From: Rotaria sordida | Lineage: Eukaryota > Rotifera > Eurotatoria > Philodinida > Philodinidae | Assembly (NCBI GenBank): GCA_905250125.1 | Contig: CAJNOL010000217.1 | Coordinates: 1-64,000 of the forward strand | Direction of reading: 5' to 3' | Length of the DNA stretch: 64,000 nucleotides | Part shown: positions 1 through 13,597 of the stretch, one piece after another | How positions within the stretch are numbered: position 1 is the first letter of the stretch | Layout: each line of letters opens with the position of its first letter | The notes under the pieces: model-generated | Told to the model about the DNA's origin: nothing | Databases searched by the model: none | The model's input: only the letters and a program-made list of their open reading frames with translations | Program-made: the position numbers and the translations under genes

Positions 1-3000
1 ACGTCTTGAAATTAGATTGTGCCGAATCGCTCAAGAAAACCCAATCTTCATTGAAAAGTGTTGATAAGGCCCACGATTTCGAAAGTTTTTTTCAATTGAC
101 CATTGACCACTAAATTGACTTGTTGTGTTTGTAGAAGAAATCTGACTTCAAATTCAGTTTCAACATCAAATTTGAGATAAGATAGGCTATTTCAGAAGTA
201 TTTCGATGCATCCACAAATGAATTTTACTGATCATTTTGAATCACGAATATTTGAGTCAAGATTTTAGAAATCTGTACCTAAATTTTCAATATCTACTCA
301 CTTTTCTATACCTTGTATCTTGACCAAGATCTTACTTACAAGATGTTGCACTAGGAGAACAGGCGTTTTTTTATTTTCGACGAAACAGAAAAATCCATTA
401 AGCTCTCGACGAAACGAGAATCTATCGAAGAGAATATCCACATTTATACCCTTAATGAGTTACTTCAGGAAAAAAATACTGTTCAAGGCAATCAAAGCAA
501 TTAAGCTAGTTCCTTTGATCCTGCTTTTTTTCATTACAATTTTATTTTTCGACGAAACGAGAATTCAACCGTGAAATCATGTTTTATTCAATTGAATATT
601 AGTTACTTGAAAACAAATAAAACCATGTGTTTCTATTATTATTCAGTGTTTGTTTTTTAATTATTGAAGTTAAATTAAATCTTATCCTATAAAATTTCCA
701 CAATATTTGATGAAATGATACCTTAAAAATGAAAGTATTTTATTTTTTACAATGATACAATTATTAGTAATATACGTATGAAATAGTTTTCTATTATTAA
801 TTAATAGAAATTGTTTTTATGTTTGAAAAAAAAAAATTAGATTAAAATAATATCTGAATAATGTTAATAATAAAAATAACTCAATCAATGTATCTAGACA
901 ATCATCTTAAGTGTAGATTGTTGAACAACAATACTATTCTGATTAGATGAAATTTTTCTTCTCAACATAACAATCTCTCTTCTACATATTCATATTTACT
1001 TTATTAATTATTTCCCTTTTATTCCGACAGCAACAACTTATTAGTAACTATATTTTCTTCTTCTCTATTATCTTTTTTCGAATATATCATACAAAAAAAA
1101 AAAAAAACCAATCGTTACAGATATAATTTATTTTTCTACTCAAATTACATTGAAAATTGATAAATGATAGAATATATAAATAATCAAATCTTTTTTTTTT
1201 TGTTCTATCAACTTATTTATTTTTTGTTTGATAATAAAAAATCTATGAGATGATCAATGATCATGATTGAATATGTTAATGCTTTTCTTAATTATAAATC
1301 CATTTATTTTCTTGTTTTATATTCAATCAAAACGAACAAGAAGAACAAGAACAACAACAATAACATTTAACATGTGTTTCCTAGTTAGACGAATAACTTC
1401 GAGCTATTTTACAGAGAATATATTAGACAAGAAGATGATTAACCTTAACAGAGATTCAAATGAACTAGAAAAATAAACCATCATGTTTTTCTCTTCCTTC
1501 ATTGTTCATCTCATTCGTTCTTCTTTTTTTTCTTATGTTTGTGTTCGACGTGATCATTATAATTAAGACAAAACAAGAAAGAGAAACACAGAGAGAGAAA
1601 GAGAAGAAAAAAACTAAGATAGATAGATGATGCCCTCTACCCTTGTATAGTAGTCCCATAACCGGACACAAATGAATGCTATTCGTACCACTTCAGACAG
1701 GCATAGTAGATATAATCGATCATATATATAGGGTAAGAAGACAATATTATCGAGAAATAGGCTTCCTTATTCTCTTTTTCTTATATTCATAAACCAGCAA
1801 ATATTGACCTCTGAATATAACAGATAGACACCTCGACTAATCATCAGCGTTGTATATTATAGATGAACGACCATGGAGCTTTTTTTTCTTCTTTATCTCC
1901 CTTGATACAAAAAAAATATATATATGAAATTGGCATCTAACTAAAATCCTTGGAGACATAGATGAAGGAAGATATTGAATATATATGTGTTGATGTAATA
2001 TATATATATATATACATTGTGTAAAGAGTTTTAATGTCTCAAAAATTGTAACATTTTCCTTGTTTTAGCTGTATAGGGAAATCATCATGATCATCGTACT
2101 AATCAGTAAATATGTCTATGATGCGCATTGACTATTTGAATTATTTATAATTTCCTATGATATGTAATCGATTTTATCTCGAAATCATCAAAAAGAAAAA
2201 AAAAGAGCTAGAGAAGAAAAAAACAGAAAAGGAAATATAGGAAAAACTTCGAAGCCTATGATGCTTTTAGTTTGTTTTTTTTTTGTTATAAAAGTAACAA
2301 AAAAGAACAGGATAAGTTTCGATGTCAATCTATATATTTGAAAATTAATGATATATATATTCTCTTCGGTAATTATTTCATTCATCTATGTCGATTTGTA
2401 AAAAGTAGTGAAAACAATATTGAGATGTGACAATTTCAACACTTGCTTAATCTGTCATAACGAAAGGAGAATGTAAACTATATCATATGACCACAATCAC
2501 CGATTACATCTCGTACATTTAATTATCTTTCAATATAAGAAAAAGAAAAGAGAATATTCATATACTTATTCTCTATGTCGGACACGACTACGAATTACCA
2601 TTCTATTGTGACGACTGTGTATTGCTGCACTCACTCGTTTTTCTCCGCCTTACTCTAGTAAACATTGGATTAGTCGCGCGCCAACGCGATAGAGAGAGAG
2701 AGAGCTCTCATATTCAATGAAAAAGCACATTGTAGTAATAGTACAGTAGTAGCCTTGTTGCACGCGAACATCGTCTTCTGATAGTTGTCGATATTGTCCC
2801 TAGAGTGAGGGAACGTATATATAATAAGAACTAAGTAGTAATGGATATATAGAGAAAATGAGAAAAAGCGTGTCTGTCTATGTCTATGAATGACATACAC
2901 GAAAAGGGATTTACGCAATTAATAACAAGTATAGTATATTGTGTTCTTGAATTTCAATCGCCTACTAACATCATCAATAGACAAAATAACTTGCTGACTG

Positions 3001-5650
3001 ACTAGTTAAGCTTTAAGTGTTCGAATGACAACACGTTTCTATAAATAGAAACGATCGATTTTCTTTTTAAGTCATTTTGTCAATTTTTCGTAAACTTGTT
3101 CTATCATCAAATTTTCATAAAGCAAAAAAAAAAAAGAAACAAATAGTTGAGTGAGTGTTATTTGATGAGTAGGTATAGTTGAAACGAATATGATTGAAGA
3201 TTGTTTCAATGATTAATCTTGGCAATGATTGTCTAGTTTTTCTTCCTTTCTATACAATCAATCAACACCTGTATATAAACACAACGTGTTAGGACAATTT
3301 TATTCGTAAAAGTTGACCTTTGCCGGACTCATACAGTTTAAAATATATTGAGGACGACAACGATATATCTACCTTTTCTATCTCTTCTTTTTCTTTTTTT
3401 TCTTTTTTTTCTATGCATATCATCATATCATTACTTTCTTTTTCTTTCGTTCGTTAAACATCTTTAAATTTCGTTGAATAAAATCGATCAATTGTGAATG
3501 TGATCAACATTTTGAATATATCAATAGTACAAATTATAATCAAAATGACATTGACACAATGTGACGGTATAGTAAATTATTTATCTATTTTTCTAAAGAG
3601 AGACAACTAAATATATATGTATATTCCCGAAATTATTCTCCATTGGGATTTATCTTCTAACTAACATGAATGAAACTTAATTGGAATTGCTAAATAGTAT
3701 TATTGATAATATATGGTCACAGTCGATTTTATTTCTTATCAAAATGCATCGATGTTTCTTTTTTTTTTCTATTTTAGTAAAGATCAAAGAATAGAAGATG
3801 ATCTGATGACACTATTGGCATTTTTCCAATACCACAAAAAAAACCAAGAGAAAATGATTTGCATGATAATTAAATATCCCCAATGAATTCAATTGAAGAA
3901 TATACATCGAGAGAGAGAAAGTTTGAGTATGTCCGCATGTCTCGAAACCAAATCTCATTTGTCAAAAAAAAAAAATGAGAAGTTCTTTTTTCCTTTGATT
4001 ATCTTTATTCTCGTCATCGATGAGCTGTGACTGAACCGGAGACTGATCAGTCTAACTAGTTGCGGAAAAAAAAAATGAATGGTGTTGACACAATTAGTTT
4101 GAGAGAGAGGAAACAACATTGATGTCGTGCTTTGAATATGAATCACTGCATCATACAAAAAAAAAAAAAACTAGATAGAGAGAAAAATTGCTTCCCTCGA
4201 AATCTCATTTTACAATTGGACGATCGAATATCTATATCTATATACATCTATTAAAAAAAAAAACATTAATTTCTATTTTGAGATCATTTTGACATTATCC
4301 ATGAGCAATAAGCAAGAACTATAGATTTCGTTTTGACAAATCGTATTTTCGAGTTTTTATTACAAGGATAATGATAATAGGCATTTTTTTTTCTTTCCTA
4401 TTTTATAGACACAATGACGATTGATACAATTCGTTTCTAATTATTGGTATGAGTATGTCGATATGACAAGATACAGACAAATGATAGAAGACCTTTTAAT
4501 GATATCATCATACATTCAGATTCACATTCATTTACTTACATGCCATAGGCTTTAACCTACTGTCAGAGTAAGAAAATACATCTGATTATTCTCCTGATTA
4601 TATTCAATAGATACATCAAATACATATTCTCACATATATATATATATATGTGTGTATATGTACTTTTTTCTTTTTTATTCATATTATTGACATCAATCAG
4701 TATACATAAGGGAGAGAAAACAAACGAATACTAAGTATTTATAGGAATCAGACAACAAGAAAAAAGAAAAGTGAAAGTATAAGATCATTCGAAATATATA
4801 TAAAACGTTAGTTTATTGTCTTAAAAAGTGAATGTGAAACTCTCGTTTTGATTGTTTGAAAATAAAGATTATCATTCTTATATGTATTGTGATCGTGTGT
4901 CTGTACTTAATAAACAATTCCCAGTTTGCTATACGAAACATGCAAGAAGGAAAAAGAAAAAGAAGAGTGAATCTGGCAGATCGGATTACGTCATTTCGTT
5001 CGTGCTTTCACTCATCGTCAGTGGTGGCATATAGACGAACGAGAAAAGAAGGGAGAGAGAGAGAGAGAGAGAGAGGGGGGAGAAGCGAAGCAAAGAAAAA
5101 AAAAAGCTCCTCTTTACTTGCCATTAAAACAAAGTTAAACTGTTCGAGTTATGAGCCGATGCTTTTGTTGTTTTTTTTTTCTAATAAAATAAAGGTAAGA
5201 AGATTTGACAGTTTAATAAAGAATTGAACACTTAAAAATATCAATTGTAATATAAAGTGATAAAGATAAATTAGATTTGTTCGACATATAAACACGTATA
5301 AGTATGTTATTTCAATGAATATGTATAGAAAGAAGAAGCAAAAAAATTGATAACATATTTTGTTCGAAATGCTACTAGAAAATATGATGCTGTTTCACAG
5401 TCGGTGTTGTCGGTATCATGTAAAAGAAGATATCGTCTTACCAGTTAGCGGATAATGAGCGTCACGTGTTGAAAATCAATCACTATTGACAAGACCGTTT
5501 TTTTTTTCTGTTGTAACCGCAAAAAACTAACTAGCCTTGAATTTTTTTTTTATCTCGATTTGTTTGTGTATTGTCTGTCTGTCTGTCTGTCGAATTTTTG
5601 TTTTATTCTAGACAATATAATAAAAGGTATTGTTCGAATATAAAAAAAAA
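1..5650. other. Gene-free AT-rich stretch
   Basis: I see no supported gene. Open frames here are short, lysine/phenylalanine-rich and without recognisable motifs. The stretch holds many A/T homopolymers, TA runs (for example near 2000 and 4635) and a GA microsatellite at about 5053-5075. A short motif TCGACGAAAC recurs at 377, 406 and 549, which may be a small degenerate repeat. The last 40 bases before 5651 carry a T-rich tract ending in TTCTAG near 5610, which could be a splice or trans-splice acceptor for the ammonium transporter downstream. Confidence 0.6.
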
Positions 5651-8600
5651 ATGGCAGCAACAAATGAACAAATTCAACAAGCAATTGAAAGTTTTTTTCT
5701 ACTATTCAATGGCGTTGTTGTCTTTTGTAAGTTATTATATTAAATAAATAAATAAATAAATAAAAATCTAAAAATAAATTTAAATTAGTAATGAGTTGTG
5801 GTTATACATTAATTGAATCAGGTGGTGTTAGAAGTCAAAATGCAGGTCATACTTTATTTAAAACACTTCTTATATTTAGTAAGTTTAAAGAAAGAAAAAT
5901 ATTATTTTTATTCTAAAAATAAAATAAATCTTAATAGTAACATCGGCACTTTCTTATTGGTTAATTGGTTATGCATTTGCATTTGGTGGAAATCCAAATG
6001 TAATATTAGGTACACGATTTTGGGCAAGTGAACGTTTTGGTAGTAAAGATCTTTATCCAGGTGTTGAAAATTTTACAAATTCAAATAATGTTTATAAATT
6101 AAATAATCAAGATCCATATATTAATTTTTTTTATAATTATATGTTGGCATTTTTGGTTACAAATATAGCAGCTAGTGCATTTGCTGAACGTTGTCGAGTA
6201 CCTGTTTATGTACTTTTTACAATTCTTATGTCAGGTATTTTTTTTATTAGCAATTAACAGAGAGAGACCATCGAAACACTCATCATCTTATTCAGCATCA
6301 TCTAAAACTTCGAAATACAAATTTTTACCATATTTTATTGAGCTAGTGGAAAGTTAGCGTTAGAAATTGTATTGAATCACATACAATTTCAAAGAAATTT
6401 TTTCCCATAAAAAATTCACTTGTGGTCCCCTACGGGTCAGTTTTTGATGGAAAAAAAAATTTGTTTTAAATTGTATTTGATTCAATACAGTTTTTAACGC
6501 TGCTTCCCCATAACATATCTATTTGCTATTGAATTCTCTCATGAGAATGAAAATCGCTAAAAATGTCGGATTTTTATTCAAAAGACCTTTTTCATGTCGA
6601 GTCTACCTTTCTTTTTTCCATTTTCTAGAGGAGAAAAAGCTGCACAACATATCTCAAATTCAGCCTGGATCCTCGCATAAAATGACTGAATGACAGTTGA
6701 TATACTCGAAAAAATGCTCGACCTTAGATAATATTTGGCAAATAATTCTGCATTAACCCATGTAAATAGATAATTTTGTTCAGTGTTCAATGCTCTATCC
6801 TTTAGTATATTACACGAAAAGTTTTCTTCGTTTTTTTTTTTTATTATTCTGAAAAAACTCAAATTTGTAGAGACGATATTTCATGAGATTTGTATTTAGT
6901 GGATGCTGAACAAGATGATGATATCAAATATTGACGAGTATTTCGATGGTCTCATGGTGTTCCTCTTAAGATTAATAATTTTGTTTTTTTTTTTCAATAG
7001 GAATTGTTTATCCATTTCTTACACATTGGATGTGGGGCGCCAATGGTTGGCTTGGTGCTATTGTTGGTGCACGAGTATATTATTTCGATTTTATATGATT
7101 TTTTTTTTGAATTTTGTTTATTATTGTATAGGACTATGGTGGTAGTGCAATAATTTATTTAACAGCTGGTGTTGCAGCATTAATTGGTACTATATTTCTT
7201 GGTCCACGTTTTGGACGATTTGAACCTCGTACATTACCATTATTTGGTCATAGTATACCGGTAAATTAAAAAAAAAAATTCTGTCATTTTGTTTGATGAA
7301 TATATATATATATAGATAACATCGGTTGGTGCAATACTTGTTGCATTTGGTTTTTTTGTATTAAATTCAGGTGGTGATCATCGTATAATAGGAAAAGCAT
7401 ATGGTGATCGTGTTGGACATGGACTTATTAATACACTTTTATCAGGAGCAACATCAGGTGCAACTTATTATCTTTTACAACGAGTTATTGAATGTATGAA
7501 TAAAAAAAATTTCTTTTTTTTTTTTAAATAATTTTGAGAAAAAAAAATAACTTTAGCAATAAATCAACCAGCTCGTCATCTAAAACGGCGTGTATTTTTA
7601 TCAACTGTTAATTCAATATTATGTGGAATGGTTGCTGTTGCTGCTGGAGCTGTTGCTTATAATCCATGGTCATCAGTTATTATCGGTTTTATTGCTTCAT
7701 TAAGTTTCTTATTATGGAGTAAATTATTAATTAAACTTCAAATCGATGATCCTGTTGAAACAGCTGCTGGTTCGTTTTTCAAAACAAAGTCTTTTTGTTT
7801 TTTTATTATTTTAATTCATTATTTTTTAGTACATATTGGTGGTGGTTTATGGGGAATATTTGCTTTACCGATATTTCGACGAACAATTGGACCCAAGACT
7901 GATGGTACATTTGATGAAAATGTTTTTTATTCAATTATTTATCGAATTACTCTTGGAGAAAGTTGGCGAGTAAGATTTTAAAATAAAAAAAAAATAAAAT
8001 TTCTATATTTCTATATATATATATATACATATATTAAAGGGATTACTTAATTCATTATGTACGGCAGCTGTTGTTATTGCTTGGACAGCTATATTTATTA
8101 CTGTTCTTTTTATCATACTTAAACTTCTTAATTTATTAAAAGTATCAAAAGATGAAGAATTACGAGGTATTATTATCTAATCATTTTTATTTCAAATAAA
8201 CAAAATTTATTCTTAGGTATTGATTTATTTCAACATGGTGAACCAGCTTATGCACTTAGAATTTATTGTGCTGCATGTGGAGAACAATTACAAGGTAAAA
8301 CAATTGAACAAGAAACAGTTGGTACTGCTGGCGGAGGTCTACGTACTAATTTTCCAACTATTGTTACAGATGCTGAAGGCGGTATGTTTACATTTCTATT
8401 GATATAATCTTAAAGTTAGAAGATCGAGTTATCATTTTATCTTTGTGAGGATGAACGCTCAATTCTCGTGGGCATAGTGTAGAGAGTCACTCCATGTCGT
8501 TCGGAAACCGACGGTTAACCGCAATTCTCCTGCTTTATTTTCTTTTTTGTATCACAACGCATCAAGATTTTTTAACGTTAGATTTTAGTCGAAATCACTG

Positions 8601-9889
8601 CTAATTCTATTTATGAGGGTACTGGTACCAGCCACATCAGCTATATTCTATTAGTTTTCGAGTTTGGCTTTGTATTAAAGAGAATGCCACAAAAATAGTC
8701 ATTCATTAGATTATTCAACCCCTTCGAAGCAGATAAAAATTAGTAACGCCATCTGACAGAATTTACTCTGGCGTATAAATATGAACTTTTTTGACTTGCA
8801 ATCGATTTTTTCGAGACAGAAAATATTAATTTAGTACTCAAATTATAAAAAAATTGATGTAAAAGGAGAAAACTGTTCGAACCGTCGGTTTTTATTAAAA
8901 ATCAACGATCTGGGACGGATCCGGACTCAAAGTTTTATTTTTTTGGGGGTTCAAGTTCAATCTTTTATTTTTTGTCGGACTCGGTCACACGTTTTGTGGG
9001 TCCGGTCCTACCCAGATGAGAAATTCAGCAACAAAATATAACTGTACGTTGAGTTTTTTCTCTGAGAGTAGTGAATAAATAGCTAAAACCTTGATCTTTT
9101 ACTTGTTCATGTATACGAAGGGCGGCAGGTATTCATCGAAAAAACCTCGGGTTTGGACCCAGCTGGGCTCAGACCCAGGTCCGAGCGAGTTGGGGCCCAA
9201 ATTTTCAATTTTTTTTCGGGCCCGAGGCGAGTCGGGATTGAAATTTTAAACATTTTTCGGGTCCGGGTCCAGAAAAACGTGGAGGCACAGCTCCCTAGAG
9301 TATAGACATATTGTAGGTGGTAGCATAACTATAAATTCCTAAATGGCTAAGGCAATTTTTGGAGAAGCAATACTTCCATGGTGAATAGAAGAAAAACGGT
9401 GGTTGTAGTTCGAATATGAATTTTGATTTAAATTCTAATCTAATTAGTGGTTGAGTGAAGTTTTAAGTCTATAATGAAATGTAATAGAGAGGTGATTATT
9501 GATAAATAATGAATTATTTATTTTGTTACATAAATTATTTTCAGCGTATACACTCGATGAAATGCGTAGGTAAGATAAAAAAGAAAAGAAAAGAAAAGAA
9601 AAGAATCACATTATCAGTTGGAATAATCTGTTGCACTGAATTGCACTAAATGAAAAGAAAAAAAGATGATGATCTTCTTCGATTAAAAATTGCTCTTACA
9701 CATAATTGAGCTTAAATTAGCCTCTTTGCTTTTAATTTTTATTTAAAAATAAATCTATTTTTGTTGTTGATTTGATCTTCTTCTTTTCACTATTGAGATA
9801 TTGTTTATTTGTAAATAAATAAATAAAGATAAAATATATGAATTTATTATTATTGTTTTAGCCATCGTCCCTATAGAATATTTCAGTGA
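5651..9889 (+). CDS. Ammonium transporter (AMT/MEP family), 12 exons
   Basis: Channel-like transporter expected to move ammonium/ammonia across a membrane. I reconstruct exons 5651-5726, 5789-5878, 5938-6234, 7001-7074, 7132-7260, 7316-7493, 7557-7769, 7830-7969, 8040-8166, 8217-8381, 9545-9569 and 9862-9889. All introns are GT..AG, all phases agree, and the product is 513 aa. AMT hallmarks in order: YTLIESGGVRSQN in helix 1, WLIGYAFAFGG, FAERCRVP, THWMWGANGWLG, the DYGGS block with LGPRFGRFE, NSGGD, IDDPVETAAVHIGGGLWG, and the C-terminal GIDLFQHGEPAY. The pore His normally in the DFAG..VVH block is Tyr here (about residue 188); the second pore His (about 354) is kept. Introns 3 (766 nt) and 10 (1163 nt) are swollen by repeats. 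AATAAA lies at 9926. The last two tiny exons are the least certain part. Confidence 0.9.
6356..6501. repeat. Short inverted-repeat element inside AMT intron 3
   Basis: The arms 6356-6409 and about 6445-6501 are inverted copies. Both start AGCGTTA on their own strand and share TTGTATTGAATCA and ATACAATTT. The total is about 146 bp, so this looks like a foldback or MITE-type insertion. It sits in an intron far larger than its ~50-60 nt neighbours. No target duplication was identified. Confidence 0.6.
6490..6880. repeat. Dispersed repeat, copy 1 (second copy near 30100)
   Basis: This follows directly on the inverted repeat in AMT intron 3. It shares a diverged but collinear series of blocks with 30105-30530: AGTTTTTAAC, ATGAAAATCGCTAAAAAT, AGAAAAAG.T.CACAAC, and a stretch ending near TTCTC/TTTTAATTCTC. 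No coding capacity is evident. It is likely a non-autonomous mobile element or an old transposon fragment. Confidence 0.5.
8911..9300. repeat. G/C-rich dispersed repeat inside AMT intron 10
   Basis: This is an unusually G/C-rich patch with repeated GGGTCCGG and GGGCCC-type words. The reverse complement of 54771-54960 matches it: both carry GGATCCGGA, ACTCAAAGTTTTATTTTTT, and TAGCTAAAACCTTGATC preceded by AATAAA and followed by a TCATGTA.AC.. block. It is a dispersed repeat present in both orientations in the window, and explains why this AMT intron is 1.16 kb. Confidence 0.6.
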
Positions 9890-11607
9890 TCGAAATGGAA
9901 CTGGTGGGAATACAAATGAATCAAAAATAAAATCATTAAACGAAGAAAATCGTGTTTGATCGAAATATCTTTCAATCTTGCTTTTCTTGTCTTTTTCTTT
10001 TTTTTTTTTTGTTTCTTTTCTTTGCAAAAAAAACGCATCTAATTCATAAAATAGACGCACATAAGAAAAACTCGATAATAGTATCATCTATGTGAAAGAA
10101 TGATCATCAAGCAATTCATCATATATATATATCTATTCTCTTTCATCTAACAGTATAAACCCACTTGAAATTTGTGTGTTTTTTTCTTGATTTATGTATG
10201 AATGTCTTATGATAAATTAGATTAGTTCTATCTCTCTTTCTCTCTCTCTTTGCGTATGTGTCTTGAAAGAGCTTTAAAAAAAACGATGTTGTTTTTTTTC
10301 GTTTACAGTATTTGTCTGTTTCTGTTGTGTTCTTAATATATAAATATAGTGTGTGTGTATGTTTCAATCTCTCTGACAATGACAATCAAAAGTCAGAGAT
10401 CGATTATTAATATTCTTAATATATATATATATATTCAATTTTTGTTTTCTTTAGTGTTTTTTTTTCGTGAATGTTTGTCATAAAAAAGAGAAAAAAAAAG
10501 CGAATATTTCTTGTTCGAGTTATGAGACATTCTCGAACATAAAATATATTGTGTTTTTTTTCTCATCTTAATATAATTAATCGCGCGTTTAACGATTTAA
10601 TATTATTTTATCGTAATAAACAAGGCGATATGTCGATATAAATAAGGTTTGTTTTTCTCTCTCTAGATATTCACAAAATCAGCCTTACTTATTTTATCTT
10701 CTTCGTTTTTTTTTCTTGCTCAAGTTCCGTGTTTATGTATGTTTCGTGTTGATTGCATTCGAATTTGTATCTTTTTTTTTTTTTTGTTGATGTCGCTTTC
10801 TGTTTGCGATTAGTTTATAAGCAAATAAATATATCGAATTTGTCTTGTGAAAGGTGACTATGCTTGATTTCTTTATCTTATTTATCATTGATTATTAATA
10901 ATTTATTTTCTAAAATTGTTTCTACTATATGAACAATTCTCTCTCTCATCAATAAAGATAAAATCGATGATGGAAAACTTAAATGCAAATCGTAGTTTAC
11001 TTTGAAATCTATAGAAATTAAGCCAAAATTCCTTATTGATGTAACCAGGAGGTGGCTGAATTCCGATAGCTAAACTCTGTCATATGTCTCCCGATTCGAC
11101 TGATTCTATCCATGTGAATCTTTCACTGTCAAAATATCAACTATACAACAACTTTTTGTTTTCATTTGTTAGTTGAGGCATTAAACAGTTGTTATATTTC
11201 AAAGAAATTTTCTATAAACTTTTCGATTCTCATCAAATAGATAATATGATAAAGGCACATTTTACTTGTTGGAATTGTGAAAATTTTGTTAGACAGAAGA
11301 GATTTCTCTATTTTTATTTCGGAGAAAATCTAAAATGGTATTGTTTCGAGAATCGAAGAGGAATATTTAATTCATAGTTAAGATTTTGACTTATGATGCA
11401 GTTAGAAAAAAGGAAAGATAAAGAATAGTTTGCAAAAAAGACTTGGAACAAATATTTTTCCTGTATTTCTTCTCTTGGCTTGTTGAACCGGTTTGAAAAA
11501 ACTATTTCTTTATTTAATACATATTAGTTTACAGTTTTACAATAAACAGTTCAATATTTGATTCGTTCTCCTTTTCATTCAATAACCAAGAGACATCTCT
11601 TTTTTTT
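9890..11607. other. Intergenic, low complexity
   Basis: This begins with the AMT 3' end (AATAAA at 9926-9931). The rest is A/T-rich with TA runs at about 10120 and 10420 and pyrimidine tracts near 10230. I see no gene or element that I can support. Confidence 0.5.
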
Positions 11608-12490
11608 TCATGCTGTCGATCAAATTAATTATAACATCTTTTTCAATATTATTTCATTCTTCATTTATAAAACTTTTTAACTCGTTAATATTTTTTGCTT
11701 TTCTTTCTTCGATCCGACGTTTCATCATGTTCCAAAGATTTTCAATTGGATTCAGATCCGAATTATTTGACAGCCAGTCCATAATATGTGAAACATTTGT
11801 GCCAACCTTTTGTTTAGTTTTTGTATATCGATCTTTCGGATTGTTATCTTGTTGAAGTCGCTATTTATTATTAAATTGTCGTTTAGCATTTAAAATCAGG
11901 TTGTCTTCTAATATTGCGATGAAATAGTCTTTATTGATAATATTTTCAAATGAATCAAAGCCAACTGTTCCATGATAACTGATGGAACACAAACCAAGAA
12001 CCTTTTGCCTATTCTTAGGAACTTTTTTCTTTTCTTCTTTTGCGTATTTTGACCAGCGATAATCTATATTTCTAAACAAGTGAAACGAACTTTTATCGGC
12101 AAATATTATAGATTTCCAATTGTCATTTAAATGCGCTTGGATTCATTCAATTCGGTGTGTTCTTTATGTTTTGATGTTAGCATTACCGTTTTCAATGGTA
12201 AACAATTTTCATATTGAAGTCTTTTCAAATGGTATGAGATTATCTTGGTGGAAACATTTAATTGACATTGATTACGTCATTTTTCAGCTAATTTGTGCAA
12301 CGTAACTTGATTATTTTGTCTAATAAATTGACTTAATACTCGGATACATTTAGCGGCAATCTTACGTCTTCGATCATTGTCTCCTCGATATTGTAGAGAA
12401 TCTTGAGCTCTGAGATTTTTCAACTAGTAACTAATTGTAGACAATGGTATCTTGGTAGGCCGGAGGATTTTTCTGACAAAACGAATTCCC
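11608..12490 (-). pseudogene. Decayed Tc1-like transposase
   Basis: Read on the minus strand from about 12490 down to 11608, this is a Tc1/mariner-superfamily DDE transposase broken by stops and frame changes. In order: an N-terminal helix-turn-helix (KIPLSTISY, stop, LKNLRAQDS), a linker segment with RRRKIAAKC and TKIISYHLKRL, a first catalytic block IIFADKSSFHLF, a second block LQQDNNPKDR preceded by an in-frame TAG, then the third block SDLNPIENLWNMMKRR, and a C-terminus with INLIDSMKKK. The acidic residues at the three blocks remain, but at least three stops interrupt the frame, so it is not functional. I could not identify terminal inverted repeats. Confidence 0.8.
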
Positions 12491-13597
12491 ATGTTCCAGT
12501 AATGGAATAGAGAAATATGCAATATGAGGATGTAAAGATTCAAAATAAAAAATTTTATTAATAAAAGAGATTATTTTACTTTTTAAATTTAGTATGGTTG
12601 AATTATTATTACTGATCATTTTCTCTATTGTTCTATTAAAATCCTTTTCATCTCCGATAAGATCAACATTGATATTTATCAATTTAATTCGGTTAAATGA
12701 AATATTTTCATTTTTGTTATTTTTTATAAATAAAGTATTTTATCAAATATAAATTTGTTTATTTATATGAAATTTCTCGTTCGAAGTTGTATTCTCAATT
12801 GAATTTGAATATTATTATGTTCTTATTAAAAGATTTAAAATAATAAAAAGAAAAAGTTTAATTCATTTGTTTAAACCGTTTCTATCTGGATTTTCCTAAT
12901 CAAATTTTCGAAAACTCTGTGATCTTAAAGTAATACATCGAAAAAAAAGAAAGTCTTTAATGTGTCATCAAGAACCTCTTTGAGAGAGTTGTGAATCAGT
13001 GCAATAACACTTCTTGTATTTTCTTCTGTTTGTCTAAGTTTATAAGATGAATGAAGATACAAAAAGAAAACAACTAAATTTTTTTAAGAGAATTTTTTTA
13101 TAAATAATTCGTATCGTTTAACTAGAGGAGGAATGAATCTTATGTCCTTCTTTTATTTCGATTTAATCTAAGGACAAACGCGAGTTCAACTTAACGATAA
13201 ACATAGATTTATTTCAAATCAAGTGTTCGCCCATACCATTTCACACACATATATCTATATCATAGAAAAGAAAAAAGGAATTGACTTCGATCAAACATAT
13301 AACTAACATGCAGATATTATTATATCATTCAGTTTATTAAAAAAAATAAATTTTTGTACTTTGGATTACGGGAAGAAAAGTAAAAAAATATAAGACATTT
13401 TTCGAGAAAATAAATCTACTTATTAAATTCACTTCCAAGTACTCAAATAACTATAGTCCATAGATTCATGATGATGAATCAACATTTTCTGATATTCAGA
13501 TTATATCATACACAATTATCGAACTTCATTCTTTATTTATTTTGAGAAAGATACAGCAACAAAATTCCTACACTATTCATTTTTACTTACACAAATT
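12491..13597. other. Intergenic
   Basis: A/T-rich spacer between the Tc1 remnant and the F-box gene. I see no supported gene, repeat or RNA. Confidence 0.4.

Noticed and set aside
4852-5227. Overlapping 60- and 123-codon frames on the plus strand
   Set aside because: Both read through a GA microsatellite and lysine/arginine-rich low complexity, with no motif, splice logic or neighbour support.
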